64,000 nt of DNA from Conexibacter sp. CPCC 206217 (GCF_030646165.1 NZ_JAUTDO010000007.1:186001-250000), one strand, 5' to 3'; counted from the stretch's first letter, positions 49,904-59,094 are shown. Translations and numbers: made by a program. Notes: generated by a model not told the origin, from the sequence alone.

Positions 49904-49920
49904 GTCAGCGCACGGCTGAC
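49904..49920. promoter_or_regulatory. 6-bp inverted repeat in the PHP/VTT divergent gap
   Basis: GTCAGC, 5-nt spacer, GCTGAC, located around the expected -35 of the VTT-protein gene (-10 TACCAT at 49937-49942). A possible operator; short enough to be chance. Confidence 0.25.
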
Positions 49921-49936
49921 GCGAAAACACCCCGGC

Positions 49937-49942
49937 TACCAT
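49937..49942 (+). promoter_or_regulatory. -10 box TACCAT of the VTT-domain gene (leaderless)
   Basis: It ends 6 nt before the ATG at 49949; no Shine-Dalgarno. Confidence 0.35.
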
Positions 49943-49948
49943 CCCCGG

Positions 49949-50602
49949 ATGCCGATCCGCCGCCTCCTGCCGGCCCTCGTGCTGCTGGTGGCGATCGTCG
50001 TCGCGGCCGCGCTGCTGCTGCCGAAGTCGCCGGGGGATCTGCGCGATCTGCTGCTGTCGATCGGGGCGCTCGCGCCGCTCGTCGCGCTCGCTGCCTGGCT
50101 GCTGCTGACGCCGGCGCTGTTCCCCGGCACGGTGCTGGCCGCGGCTGGCGGGCTCGCGTTCGGGACCGTCGGCGGGATCGGGCTGGCGCTTGCGGGCGCG
50201 GTCCTCGGCGGGCTCGTCTCGTTCGTGCTGGCGCGGACCGTCGCGCGCAGCTCAGTCGAAGGTTTCGTCGCTCGCCGCAGACGCCTCGCGACGGTCAGCG
50301 AGCTGCTGGAGCGGCGCGGCTTCGCCGCGATGCTCGGCGCTCGCCTGATGCCCGGCGTGCCGGCGACATGGCTCCACTACGCCGCCGGCCTCTCCCCGGT
50401 CCGCCTGCCCGCGTTCCTCGGCGCGATGTCGGTCGGCGCGCTGCTGCGGACGGTCCCGTACGTGCTGCTGGGCCAGGGCCTCGGCAGCGGCTCCCCGCTC
50501 GTCGTCGCGGTCGGCGTCGCCTCGATCGTCCTGGGCGGCGCCGGCGGCTCGCTGCTGCTGTGGCGGCTCAAGCCGCGCGCGGCGACCGCGACCTCGACCT
50601 GA
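49949..50602 (+). CDS. VTT-domain (TVP38/DedA-family) membrane protein
   Basis: 217 residues with about five hydrophobic segments. The VTT features are visible: FPGTVLAAAGGLAFGTVGGIGLALAGAVLGGLVSFVLAR and GARLMPGVPATWLHYAAGLSPVRLPAFLGAMSVGALLRTVPYVLLG. Some DedA/VTT proteins recycle undecaprenyl phosphate across the membrane; that role would suit the adjacent glycan genes but is inference. It converges with the flippase gene (12 bp between stops). Confidence 0.85.
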   Translation: MPIRRLLPALVLLVAIVVAAALLLPKSPGDLRDLLLSIGALAPLVALAAWLLLTPALFPGTVLAAAGGLAFGTVGGIGLALAGAVLGGLVSFVLARTVARSSVEGFVARRRRLATVSELLERRGFAAMLGARLMPGVPATWLHYAAGLSPVRLPAFLGAMSVGALLRTVPYVLLGQGLGSGSPLVVAVGVASIVLGGAGGSLLLWRLKPRAATATST

Positions 50603-50614
50603 AGCCGCCGCGCC

Positions 50615-51952
50615 TCAGTCCGCCGGCCGCCGGTACAGCGCGAACAAGAGGCCGCTCAGGATGAACGCGGCGCCGAAGTAGCCGGACTCGACGCGCATCA
50701 CCTCGTCGCTGACGATCGGGGAGGCGACCCAGGCGACGAACAACACCGCGACGAGCAGCCAGGCGACCGCCGCCTGGGCCGCGCGGCCGCGCGCGAGGGC
50801 GGCCTGGTTGAGTGTGCCGGCGACGAGGTGGAAGCCCATGCCGAGCGCGACGAGGGCGAGGCCTCCACGCTCGTAGGCGAAGCCCTTGTCGCCCAGCAGC
50901 GTCTCCATCACCCACGGGCCGATCGCAAGCAGGCCGAGCGCGCAGGCGCCCGCGAACGCGGCGATCGCCAGCACGGTGACGCGGATCGCGTGGGCGAAGG
51001 CGTCGCTGTTCTCGCGCGCCTCCAGGCCCGTCAGGTGGGGGAGGATCGAGGTCTGCACCGCCTGGAACAGCTGCAGCGGCGCGCGCACGATCAGCAGCAC
51101 GTTGAAGACGAAGCCGGCGAGCGCCGGGCCGGAGGTGTGCTCGACGATCAGCACCGACGCGTTCATCAGCGTCTGCTCGGCCAGCATGATCGCGAACACC
51201 GCGATCGCGAAGCCGCTGCCGTGGCGCAGCGAGAGGTCGCTGGACGCCTCCTCGATCTCGGCGTGCGCCGGTCCCTCGCCGGCCGCGTCGAGCACCGCCA
51301 CGTCGGCCGTGGCCAGAACACTGCCGCCGACCGGTCCCTCGCCACGCTGCATCCGCCGGATCGCGAACGGCACGACGACGAGCGAGACGAACGGCGCGAC
51401 CGCGATGCCGATCGCGATCGCGGTCTGACCCGAGGTGATCCCGAGCACCGCCGCGACCGCGAAGAGGAAGCGCGAGGTCGACTCCAGCAGCACGAGCCCG
51501 CCGTAGCCGGCGAAGCGCTCGTGCCCCGCCAGCCAGCCGCGCGCGAAGTAGCTGCCCGCGTAGGCGAGCACGGCGATCACGAGGATCCAGTAGAGCGACG
51601 AGGAGCCGTCGAACAGCTCGTCCTCGATCGTCGTGCGCAGCGCCAGCGCGGCGATCAGGAACAGCAGCGCGAAGGCGGCCTGGATCAGCGCCGGCGTGCG
51701 CAGCGAATGGTCGTGCAGGCCGCGCGCGCGGCGGTCGGCGATCGTGCGCGAGAGCAGCTGCTCGATCGGCCGGTAGATCACCGACAGGATCACGAACGCG
51801 ATCGACCACAACAGGCTGACGTGCCCGTAGTCGACCGCGCTCAGCTCGCGGCTGGCGAGCGCGAGGTAGAGGAACGAGAGGATCCCGGTGGAGGCGATCC
51901 CCGCGGTGAGGACAAGACGGCCGCGGTTGCGGCCACCACCGTCCCTACTCAT
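50615..51952 (-). CDS. Polysaccharide flippase, MATE/Wzx-like
   Basis: 445-residue polytopic protein with about 12 spans, starting RLVLTAGIASTGILSFLYLALASRELSAVDYGHVSLLWSIAFV, characteristic of oligosaccharide flippases that move lipid-linked glycans. A 60-residue acidic loop (about residues 200-245) separates the two halves. It is last in the minus-strand set GT2-methyltransferase-flippase, 9 bp after the methyltransferase. Confidence 0.85.
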   Translation of the reverse strand: MSRDGGGRNRGRLVLTAGIASTGILSFLYLALASRELSAVDYGHVSLLWSIAFVILSVIYRPIEQLLSRTIADRRARGLHDHSLRTPALIQAAFALLFLIAALALRTTIEDELFDGSSSLYWILVIAVLAYAGSYFARGWLAGHERFAGYGGLVLLESTSRFLFAVAAVLGITSGQTAIAIGIAVAPFVSLVVVPFAIRRMQRGEGPVGGSVLATADVAVLDAAGEGPAHAEIEEASSDLSLRHGSGFAIAVFAIMLAEQTLMNASVLIVEHTSGPALAGFVFNVLLIVRAPLQLFQAVQTSILPHLTGLEARENSDAFAHAIRVTVLAIAAFAGACALGLLAIGPWVMETLLGDKGFAYERGGLALVALGMGFHLVAGTLNQAALARGRAAQAAVAWLLVAVLFVAWVASPIVSDEVMRVESGYFGAAFILSGLLFALYRRPAD

Positions 51953-51961
51953 GATCCGGGC

Positions 51962-52582
51962 TCAGAGCTTCACGAGGAGCATCGTCCACGGGAACGGCGA
52001 GCGCGCCTCGACGACCTCGCCGTGCTGCGACAGCAGCTTCACGAACGACGCCTTCGACCAGTGGTTGACGTGGCCGGGCGTGTTGCCGAGGTCCTTGAGG
52101 TAGGAGCCGCGGGCCATGTTGAGGCCGCGCCAGAGCGGCTCGCGCGGGACCGAGACGAGCAGGTGGTCCTTCGCCACGCGCGCCATCTCGGCGACGGTGT
52201 GGGCGGGATCGGGCACGTGCTCGAGCACCTCGATCGCGCTCGCGAGGCCGAACTCGTTCTCCGCGAACGGCATGTTCTCGGCCTTCATCACGCGGTACTC
52301 GAGGTTCGGCGCCTGGCGCGTCGCCTGCTCGGCGAGCAGCTTCGGGTCGTCGAGGTCGATCCCGACGATCCGCTTGTCGCCCAAGGCGAGCGCCCACTGG
52401 TGCGTCAGCACGCCCTCGCCGCAGCCGACGTCGAGCACGGAGCTGGGCGCGGCCCGCAGGAACAGCTCGCCGAGCGTGCGCTCGAAGTTCGACATCAGCC
52501 GGCGCACGACCGGGTTGGTCGAGCCGTACTTGTCGTACGTGTTGCCGGTTGGGACGGCCTCGGCCGCAGATGTCGTGCTCAT
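51962..52582 (-). CDS. Class I SAM-dependent methyltransferase
   Basis: 206 residues. SAM-binding motif I SVLDVGCGEGVLTHQWA, acidic IVGIDLDDP, and VLEHVPDPAHTVAEMARV (motif of UbiE/Methyltransf_11 type). NMARGSYLKDLGNTPGHVNHWS precedes a short C-terminus. Its setting between a glycosyltransferase and a flippase points to methylation of a glycan or lipid precursor. The start overlaps the GT2 stop (ATGA). Confidence 0.88.
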   Translation of the reverse strand: MSTTSAAEAVPTGNTYDKYGSTNPVVRRLMSNFERTLGELFLRAAPSSVLDVGCGEGVLTHQWALALGDKRIVGIDLDDPKLLAEQATRQAPNLEYRVMKAENMPFAENEFGLASAIEVLEHVPDPAHTVAEMARVAKDHLLVSVPREPLWRGLNMARGSYLKDLGNTPGHVNHWSKASFVKLLSQHGEVVEARSPFPWTMLLVKL

Positions 52583-53640
52583 ACCTCGAGTGCCTTTCGC
52601 TCGCCGGTCTCGCCGGTGTCCGAGTCGCCGGTCTTGGCGTCGGGGGTGGAACCGGCGGCGGGGGACGGCGCGCCGGGCTCGTAGTGGGAGGGGGGGATGC
52701 CGATCGCCAATTCGATCCGCCGCACGCGTTCGAACGTGCGTTGCGACAGCGTCCGCTGGGCGGCGAGCAGGTCGCCGATCACGCCGAGCGCGAACAGCAG
52801 CATCGCGCCCATGAAGAGGACGGCGCCGAGGATCAGCGACTGCACGTGGCCGGCGCCCTCGCCCTGGACCCAGGAGACGAAGAAGCGCCCCCACACGATC
52901 GCGGCGACGACGCCCATCAGCACCGCGGCGCTCCAGAACACGCGCAGCGGCTCGTACTGGGCGTAGATGCGGAAGATCGAGATCGAGTTGCGGCGCACGT
53001 AGGCGCCCATCGACGGGAACAGCCGCGACTCGCGCGTCTTCGGGTTCGTTCTGATCGGCACGTCGTCGATCGCGACGAGCAGCTTGCCTGCCTGGATGAT
53101 CGTCTCGAGCGTGTACGTGAACTTCGACACGACGACCATCTGCAGCGCGGCTTCGCGGTTGTAGGCGCGGAAGCCGGAGGTCGTGTCGGGCACGTTCGTC
53201 TCCGACGCCTGCCGCACGACCCAGGAGCCGAGCTTCTGCAGCGCCACCTTCAGCGGCGAGAAGTGCGCGATCGTCTCGACCTGGCGGTCGCCGATCACCA
53301 TGTCGGCGTTGCCGGCGACGATCGGGGCGACCAGCTTCGGGATGTCGCCGCCGTAGTACTGGTTGTCGGCATCGGTGTTGACGACGATGTCGGCGCCCAG
53401 CTTCAGGGCCGCGTCGAGCCCGGCCTGGAAGCCGGCCGCGAGGCCCTTGTTGTTGGTCAGCTTGACGATGTGGTCGACGCCGTTGGCGCGCGCCACCTCG
53501 ATCGTGCGATCGGTCGACCCGTCGTCGATCACGAGCGTCTCCACGACGTCGATCCCCGGAATCTCTCTGGGGAGGTCGGCGAGGGTCGCGGGAAGGTGCT
53601 CTTCCTCGTCTTTACAGGGGATCTGAATGATCAGCTTCAT
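52579..53640 (-). CDS. GT2 glycosyltransferase with C-terminal membrane spans (polyprenyl-phosphate sugar synthase type)
   Basis: 353 residues. GT-A fold: LIIQIPCKDEEEHLPATLADLP, VIDDGSTDRTIEVA, NNKGLAAGFQAGLDAALKLGADIVVNTDADNQY (DxD-type), DTTSGFRAYNREAA. Two spans near residues 236-290 follow, as in DPM1/GtrB-like enzymes, then a Pro/Ser/Thr-rich cytoplasmic tail. It probably transfers a sugar from a nucleotide sugar to polyprenyl phosphate. The frame is open upstream across the divergent GT39 gene, but that is the shadow of a GC-rich gene. Confidence 0.9.
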   Translation of the reverse strand: MKLIIQIPCKDEEEHLPATLADLPREIPGIDVVETLVIDDGSTDRTIEVARANGVDHIVKLTNNKGLAAGFQAGLDAALKLGADIVVNTDADNQYYGGDIPKLVAPIVAGNADMVIGDRQVETIAHFSPLKVALQKLGSWVVRQASETNVPDTTSGFRAYNREAALQMVVVSKFTYTLETIIQAGKLLVAIDDVPIRTNPKTRESRLFPSMGAYVRRNSISIFRIYAQYEPLRVFWSAAVLMGVVAAIVWGRFFVSWVQGEGAGHVQSLILGAVLFMGAMLLFALGVIGDLLAAQRTLSQRTFERVRRIELAIGIPPSHYEPGAPSPAAGSTPDAKTGDSDTGETGERKALEV

Positions 53641-53778
53641 GGGAATCCGTGTCGCCGGGGGCGCGGGGCCGTGGCGGGCCGTCGGGACTGATGGTGGCAC
53701 CACGCGAGGAGCACGGGCGACCACCGTTGACCGACGGCCGGTGCCGTAGACTCGCGCCGCAGTATCCCAAAGGACCGG

Positions 53779-55509
53779 ATGGAACGCCACGCACGCCGGC
53801 TGAGCCCGCGGATCGATGGCCTCACCCTCGGCTTGGTCGCCGTCCTTCTGGGCGCGTTCGGTCTGCGTGTGTGGGGCATCGGCCACGGCCTGCCGTTCTC
53901 CTACAACATCGACGAGGAAGGCCATTTCGTTCCGGTCGCGATCGGGTTCTTCGGCCACGGCCTGAACCCGCGCTACTTCCTCAACCCGCCCGGCTTCACC
54001 GAGCTGCTGTACGCCGTCTACGCGGTCTGGTTCGGCGGCCGCGACGCGATCGCGCACGCCTACGTCGAGGATCCGAGCAAGGTCTTCCTGATCGCCCGCG
54101 TGACGGTCGCGCTGCTGGGGACGGTCTCGATCTGGCTGCTGCACCTGCTCGGCAGCCGCCTCTTCGACCGTCGTGTCGGCGTGCTGGCGGCGGCGATCGG
54201 CGCGGTCGCGTTCCTGCCGGTCTTCTACAGCCACCTCGCGCTCAACGACGTGCCGTCGATGCTCCCCTCGACGCTGGCGCTGCTGTGCGCGGCGCTCGTG
54301 CTGACGCGCGGCGGCGTCTGGCCGGTGCTGCTGGGCGGGATCGCGGTCGGGCTCGCGGCCGGCACGAAGTACACGGCCGGGATCGTGCTGCTGCCGATCG
54401 CGACGGCGATCCTGCTGCGCACGCGCGAGGAGCGCGCCGGCTTCGCGCACGCGCTCGCGGCGCTGGCGCTGCTGGGCTTCAGCTCCGCCGTCGGCTTCCT
54501 GATCGCCAACCCGCACGCGCTGCTGAGCTACCACGAGTTCCGCGCCGGGATCGGCAGACAGCGCGAGCTGGCCGGCGGCGACGAGCTGGCGAAGCTCGGC
54601 CTGACGCAGGACAACGGCGTCCTCTACTACCTCTGGACGTTCACCTGGGGACTCGGCTGGATCCCGGCGCTGCTGGCGGTCGGCGGGGCGGTGCGGCTGG
54701 CGGTCAAGCAGTGGCGGATCGCGCTCGTGCTGCTGCCGACGGTCGTCGTCTACCTCGCGTACATGGGCACGCAGGACCGCTACTTCGGCCGCTGGCTGCT
54801 GCCGCTGTTCCCGATCGCCTGCGTGCTGGCGGCGTACTTCGCGATCTGGCTGACGGAGCTGGTCGCGCAGCGCTGGCCGCGCGCCGCGCGTCCTGTCACG
54901 GCAGCGGTCGTGGTCGTGCTGCTGGGCCAGAGCCTGATCTACGTGATCCACAACGACCGCGTGCTGTCGCGCCCCGACACGCGCGGCCTCGCACGCACCT
55001 GGATGGAGGCCAACATCCCCGCGGGCACGCCGATCGTGCTGGAGCCGATCGTGCCCGCGCGCTGGAGCGAGGACCCGGATCGCGCGAATCCCGCCACGCC
55101 CGACGGCCAGCGCTGGAGACTGTGGGACACCACGCGCGCCGACGTGGACGACTTCGGCAGACTGCTGCCGAACGGCCAGACGCGCTTCGTGAAGGTCGAC
55201 AAGTACGAGCGCACCTTGCGACCCGAGCTGCTCGACGAGTACGTCGCGAAGGGCTTCTGCTGGGTCGTGATCGGATCCCACCAGCGCGATCGCGCGCTCG
55301 CGCAGCCCGACCAGGTGCCGCAGGCGATCGCCTACTACGACGCGCTCAGACAGCGCGGCACCGAGGTCGCGCGCTTCTCGCCGTACAAGGACGGGGCGAC
55401 GCCGCCGACGTTCAACTTCGACTGGGCGTTCGACTACTACCCGCTCGCGTACGAGCGCCCGGGGCCGGAACTCGTGGTCTACAGACTGTCCGGCGGGGGT
55501 TGTTCGTGA
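53779..55509 (+). CDS. GT39/ArnT-like polytopic glycosyltransferase
   Basis: 576 residues with about 10-11 spans in the first 400 residues and a soluble C-terminal part. The first external loop carries the acidic pair D45-E46 (YNIDEEGHF), the catalytic site of GT-C enzymes of the PMT/ArnT/GT39 group, which use polyprenyl-phosphate sugars. Divergent from the GT2 gene (138 bp), which may supply its donor. AAAGGA lies 4 nt before the ATG; TAGACT at 53747-53752 is a likely -10. Confidence 0.88.
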   Translation: MERHARRLSPRIDGLTLGLVAVLLGAFGLRVWGIGHGLPFSYNIDEEGHFVPVAIGFFGHGLNPRYFLNPPGFTELLYAVYAVWFGGRDAIAHAYVEDPSKVFLIARVTVALLGTVSIWLLHLLGSRLFDRRVGVLAAAIGAVAFLPVFYSHLALNDVPSMLPSTLALLCAALVLTRGGVWPVLLGGIAVGLAAGTKYTAGIVLLPIATAILLRTREERAGFAHALAALALLGFSSAVGFLIANPHALLSYHEFRAGIGRQRELAGGDELAKLGLTQDNGVLYYLWTFTWGLGWIPALLAVGGAVRLAVKQWRIALVLLPTVVVYLAYMGTQDRYFGRWLLPLFPIACVLAAYFAIWLTELVAQRWPRAARPVTAAVVVVLLGQSLIYVIHNDRVLSRPDTRGLARTWMEANIPAGTPIVLEPIVPARWSEDPDRANPATPDGQRWRLWDTTRADVDDFGRLLPNGQTRFVKVDKYERTLRPELLDEYVAKGFCWVVIGSHQRDRALAQPDQVPQAIAYYDALRQRGTEVARFSPYKDGATPPTFNFDWAFDYYPLAYERPGPELVVYRLSGGGCS

Positions 55510-55546
55510 GCGGCTGCGTATCCTCAGTGGAAGTGTCCGCTTTCAG

Positions 55547-55552
55547 CAGATT
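55547..55552 (+). promoter_or_regulatory. -10 box CAGATT of the riboflavin operon (leaderless)
   Basis: It ends 9 nt before the ribD ATG. The 52-bp gap after the GT39 gene is too short for an FMN riboswitch, so the operon lacks that control. Confidence 0.4.
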
Positions 55553-55561
55553 CCGGGCACG

Positions 55562-56692
55562 ATGACGCCCGTGCCTCCGACGACCGACACCGACCAGCTG
55601 TTCCTCGCGCGCACGCTCGAGCTCGCCGAGCGCGGCCGCGGCCGCGTCAGCCCGAATCCGCAGGTCGGCGCGCTGATCGCGCGCGACGGCGAGCTGATCT
55701 GCGAGGGCTGGCACACCGAGTACGGCGCGCCCCACGCGGAGGTCGAGGCGATCCGCGCCGCGGGCGACCAGGACCTCACCGGCGCGACGATCTACGTTTC
55801 GCTGGAGCCGTGCTGCCACACCGGCAAGCAGCCGCCGTGCACCGACGCGATCATCGCCGCCGGGATCGGCCGCGTCGTCGTCGCCTCCGACGACCCGACC
55901 GAGAAGGCGTCCGGCCGCGGCCTCGGGATCCTGCGCGACGAGGGGATCGAGGTCGTCGTCGCCGACGGCGAGATCGCCGCCCGCGCGCGGCTGCTGAATC
56001 AGGCCTTCCGCAAGCACGCCCGCACCGGCCGCCCGTGGGTCCTGTTCAAGTCGGCGATGACGCTCGACGGCAAGGTCGCCACGCGCGCCGGCGACTCGAA
56101 GTGGATCTCCTCGACGCAGAGCCGCGAGCTGGCGCACCACTGGCGCGCCGCCTGCGACGCGGTCGCGGTCGGGATCGGCACCGCGCTGGCGGACGACCCG
56201 CAGCTGACCGCGCGCATACCGGACGTCGTCAGACAGCCCCGGCGCGTCGTGTTCGACTCGCTCGCACGGCTGCCGCTGGACGCGCAGCTGGTCGCGGCCG
56301 CCGCCGAGGTGCCGCTGACCGTCGTCGTCTCGCGCGCCGCGCCGCGCACCGCGACCGACGCGCTGGAGACGCACGGCGTCGAGGTGATCGTCGCGACCGG
56401 CGCCAACGAGCCCGCGCGCGTCGTCTCCGCACTGGACCAGCTCGGCGCGGTCGGCGTCACGTCGATCCTGCTGGAGGGCGGCCCGCGCCTCGCCGGCGCC
56501 TTCCTCGACGGCGGCGAGATCGACGAGCTGCGGCTGTTCCTCGCTCCGCTCGTGCTCGGCGGTCGCACGGCGCGCGACCCGCTCGAGGGCGAGGGCGTCG
56601 AGACGATCTCCGAAGCGCTGCGCGCGCTGACCCTGGACTGCGATCGCGTGGGGGAGGACCTGTTGGTCTCCGCCCGCCTGAAGGAGTGGTGA
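55562..56692 (+). CDS. ribD: Bifunctional riboflavin deaminase-reductase
   Basis: 376 residues. The N-terminal cytidine-deaminase-like domain has zinc ligands H58 (APHAEVEAI), C84 and C93 (LEPCCHTGKQPPC). The C-terminal reductase starts near residue 155 (RPWVLFKSAMTLDGKVATRAGDSKWISS). It carries out deamination and NADPH reduction after GTP cyclohydrolase II. First gene of ribD-ribE-ribBA-ribH. Confidence 0.96.
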   Translation: MTPVPPTTDTDQLFLARTLELAERGRGRVSPNPQVGALIARDGELICEGWHTEYGAPHAEVEAIRAAGDQDLTGATIYVSLEPCCHTGKQPPCTDAIIAAGIGRVVVASDDPTEKASGRGLGILRDEGIEVVVADGEIAARARLLNQAFRKHARTGRPWVLFKSAMTLDGKVATRAGDSKWISSTQSRELAHHWRAACDAVAVGIGTALADDPQLTARIPDVVRQPRRVVFDSLARLPLDAQLVAAAAEVPLTVVVSRAAPRTATDALETHGVEVIVATGANEPARVVSALDQLGAVGVTSILLEGGPRLAGAFLDGGEIDELRLFLAPLVLGGRTARDPLEGEGVETISEALRALTLDCDRVGEDLLVSARLKEW

Positions 56693-57282
56693 TGTTCACC
56701 GGACTCGTACAGGGCCTCGGCACCGTCGCCGCGGTGCAGCCGACCGGCGAGGGGGTGCGGCTCGCGATCGCGAGCCCGCTCGGCGCCGAGCTGGCGCAGG
56801 GCGACTCGATCGCCGTCAACGGCGTCTGCCTGACCGCGATCGATCCCGCCAACGGAACCTTCGCCGCCGACGTGATGAACGAGACGCTGCGGCGCTCCTC
56901 GCTCGCCGGCGTCGGCCCCGGCACCGAGGTCAACCTCGAGCTGCCGCTGCGCGCGGCGGACCGGCTCGGCGGCCACATCATGCAGGGCCACGTCGACGGC
57001 CTCGGCACGATCGCCGAGATCACGCAGGACGGCTTCGCGCGGATCGTGCGGATCGCCGCCGCGCCAGAGCTGCTGCGCTACGTCGTCGAGAAGGGCTCGA
57101 TCGCGATCGACGGTGTCTCGTTGACGGTGTCGGCGGTCGACGACGAGTCGCTCAGCGTCTCGCTGATCCCCGAGACGCTGGAGCGGACGATCTTCGGAAC
57201 GGCCGAGCTCGGCCGTCCGGTCAACCTCGAAGTCGACGTGCTCGCGAAGTACGTCGAGAAGCTCGTGGGGGCGCATCGATGA
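56692..57282 (+). CDS. ribE: Riboflavin synthase alpha subunit
   Basis: 196 residues, two lumazine-binding repeats, each with an MFTGLVQGLG or HIMQGHVDGLG opening and NGVCLTA or DGVSLTVSA segments. It dismutates two lumazines into riboflavin. Start overlaps the ribD stop by one base (TGATG) with AAGGAG upstream. Also called ribC in some genomes. Confidence 0.96.
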   Translation: MFTGLVQGLGTVAAVQPTGEGVRLAIASPLGAELAQGDSIAVNGVCLTAIDPANGTFAADVMNETLRRSSLAGVGPGTEVNLELPLRAADRLGGHIMQGHVDGLGTIAEITQDGFARIVRIAAAPELLRYVVEKGSIAIDGVSLTVSAVDDESLSVSLIPETLERTIFGTAELGRPVNLEVDVLAKYVEKLVGAHR

Positions 57283-58601
57283 GCCAGTCGGAGTCGGACG
57301 TGAGAACCGTCGGGACGCCGTTCTCGACGATCGAGGAGGCGATCGAGGACATCCGCCAGGGCAAGATGGTGGTCGTCTGCGACGACGAGGACCGCGAGAA
57401 CGAGGGCGACCTGACGATGGCCGCCCAGTTCGTCACGCCCGAGGCGATCAACTTCATGGCGAAGGAGGGGCGCGGGCTGATCTGCCTCGCGCTCACCGGC
57501 GAGCGCTGCGACGAGATGGGCCTCGACCTGATGGCGAGCAAGAACGAGTCGTCGTTCGAGACCGCGTTCACCGTCTCGATCGAGGCGCGCGAAGGCGTGA
57601 CGACAGGCATCTCGGCCGCGGACCGCGCGCACACGATCCAGGTCGCGATCGACCCGAAGGCCTCCCCGCGCGACCTCGTCCAGCCCGGCCACGTCTTTCC
57701 GCTGAAGGCGAAGGACGGCGGGGTGCTGGAGCGGATCGGTCAGACCGAGGCGGCCGTCGACCTGTCGCGCCTCGCCGGCCTCAACCCGTCCGGCGTGATC
57801 TGCGAGATCATGAACGACGACGGCACGATGGCGCGCGTCCACGACCTGATCCCGTACTGCGAGCAGCACGGCCTGAAGATGGTCACGGTCGCCGACCTCG
57901 TCGCCTACCGCCGCAAGCACGACAGGCTGATAGAGCGCGTCGTCTCGACCGCGCTGCCGACCGCCTTCGGCGACTTCGAGGTCGTCGGCTACCGCTCGCT
58001 GGTCGACGACAAGCACCACGTCGCGATGGTCAAGGGCGACGTCGCGGGCAGGGACGAGGTGCTCGTGCGCGTCCACTCCGAGTGCCTCACCGGCGACGTC
58101 TTCCACTCGCTGCGCTGCGACTGCGGCGAGCAGCTCGAGTCGGCGCTGGCGATGATCGAGGAGGAGGGCGAGGGCGTCCTGCTCTACCTCGCGCAGGAGG
58201 GCCGCGGGATCGGCCTGCTGAACAAGCTGAAGGCGTACAAGCTGCAGGAGGAGGGGCTCGACACGGTCGAGGCCAACCTCAGACTCGGCCTGCCGGCCGA
58301 CCTGCGCGACTACGGCATCGGCGCGCAGATCCTGAAGGACCTCGGGCTCAGCTCGATCAGGATCCTCACGAACAACCCGAAGAAGATCATCGGGCTGGAG
58401 GGCTACGGCCTCTCGGTCACCGACCAGGTCCCGATCATCCCGACGCCCAACCCGCACAACGAGGCGTACCTGCGCACCAAGCGCGACCGGATGGGCCACA
58501 CGCTGCACCATCAGGGCCTCGCGCTCGACGAGGAGATGATCCTCGAGGAGCACGAGCACGACCACCAGAAGAGCGATCAGGAGAACGCCGATGGGCGCTG
58601 A
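57279..58601 (+). CDS. ribBA: Bifunctional 3,4-dihydroxy-2-butanone 4-phosphate synthase / GTP cyclohydrolase II
   Basis: 440 residues. The N-terminal half (CDDEDRENEGDLTMAAQ, near residue 34; DHBP synthase) and C-terminal half (from about 225: VHSECLTGDVFHSLRCDCGEQLESAL with the three zinc Cys, then LYLAQEGRGIGLLNKL; GTP cyclohydrolase II) are both intact. It feeds both branches of riboflavin synthesis. Start overlaps ribE (ATGA). The tail is His/Glu-rich. Confidence 0.96.
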   Translation: MSQSESDVRTVGTPFSTIEEAIEDIRQGKMVVVCDDEDRENEGDLTMAAQFVTPEAINFMAKEGRGLICLALTGERCDEMGLDLMASKNESSFETAFTVSIEAREGVTTGISAADRAHTIQVAIDPKASPRDLVQPGHVFPLKAKDGGVLERIGQTEAAVDLSRLAGLNPSGVICEIMNDDGTMARVHDLIPYCEQHGLKMVTVADLVAYRRKHDRLIERVVSTALPTAFGDFEVVGYRSLVDDKHHVAMVKGDVAGRDEVLVRVHSECLTGDVFHSLRCDCGEQLESALAMIEEEGEGVLLYLAQEGRGIGLLNKLKAYKLQEEGLDTVEANLRLGLPADLRDYGIGAQILKDLGLSSIRILTNNPKKIIGLEGYGLSVTDQVPIIPTPNPHNEAYLRTKRDRMGHTLHHQGLALDEEMILEEHEHDHQKSDQENADGR

Positions 58602-59064
58602 GAACCGTCGTTTCGCGCTCGTCGTCGGGCGCTTCTACGAGGACCTCGCCGAGAAGCTCGTGGCGGGCGCGAAGGGCGAGCTGGAGCAGCACGGCGCCAC
58701 GACCGTCGACGTCTACGACCTCCCGGGCGCGTTCGAGCTGCCGCTGGCGGCCAAGTACGCCGCCGAGTCGGGCCGCTACGACGCCGTCGTCGCGCTCGGC
58801 GCCGTGATCCGCGGCGAGACCGACCACTACGACTACGTCTGCGGCGAGTGCGCGCGCGGCATCCAGGACGTCCAGCTGACGACCGGCGTGCCGGTCGGCT
58901 TCGGCGTGCTGACGGTCGACACGCGCGAGCAGGCCGAGGCGCGCGTCGGCGGCGGCGCCAAGCGCGACAGCGGCGCGCACGCGGCCGAGGCCGTGATCGC
59001 CTCGCTGAAGGTGCAGGAAGCGGTCAAGCAGCAGCGCGCGCGGCCCGGCTTCGCGGCCTTCTGA
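58591..59064 (+). CDS. ribH: 6,7-dimethyl-8-ribityllumazine synthase
   Basis: 157 residues; forms icosahedral or pentameric lumazine synthase. Typical: ALVVGRFYEDLAEKLVAGA, VYDLPGAFELPLAAKYAA, GAVIRGETDHYDYVC with the catalytic His79, and TTGVPVGFGVLTVDT. Its ATG overlaps the end of ribBA by 11 bp. It ends the operon. Confidence 0.96.
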   Translation: MGAENRRFALVVGRFYEDLAEKLVAGAKGELEQHGATTVDVYDLPGAFELPLAAKYAAESGRYDAVVALGAVIRGETDHYDYVCGECARGIQDVQLTTGVPVGFGVLTVDTREQAEARVGGGAKRDSGAHAAEAVIASLKVQEAVKQQRARPGFAAF

Positions 59065-59094
59065 GCCCGCGCGTCCTTAATCCCACAACCTCCC

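Noticed and set aside
53641..55281. Long minus-strand open frame extending upstream of the GT2 gene
   Set aside because: The extension is antisense to the conserved GT39 gene and is Arg/Gln/Ala-rich without any family motif.
55510..55561. Possible FMN riboswitch upstream of ribD
   Set aside because: Only 52 bp separate the genes and no FMN aptamer consensus is visible; a -10 box sits 9 nt before the ATG.
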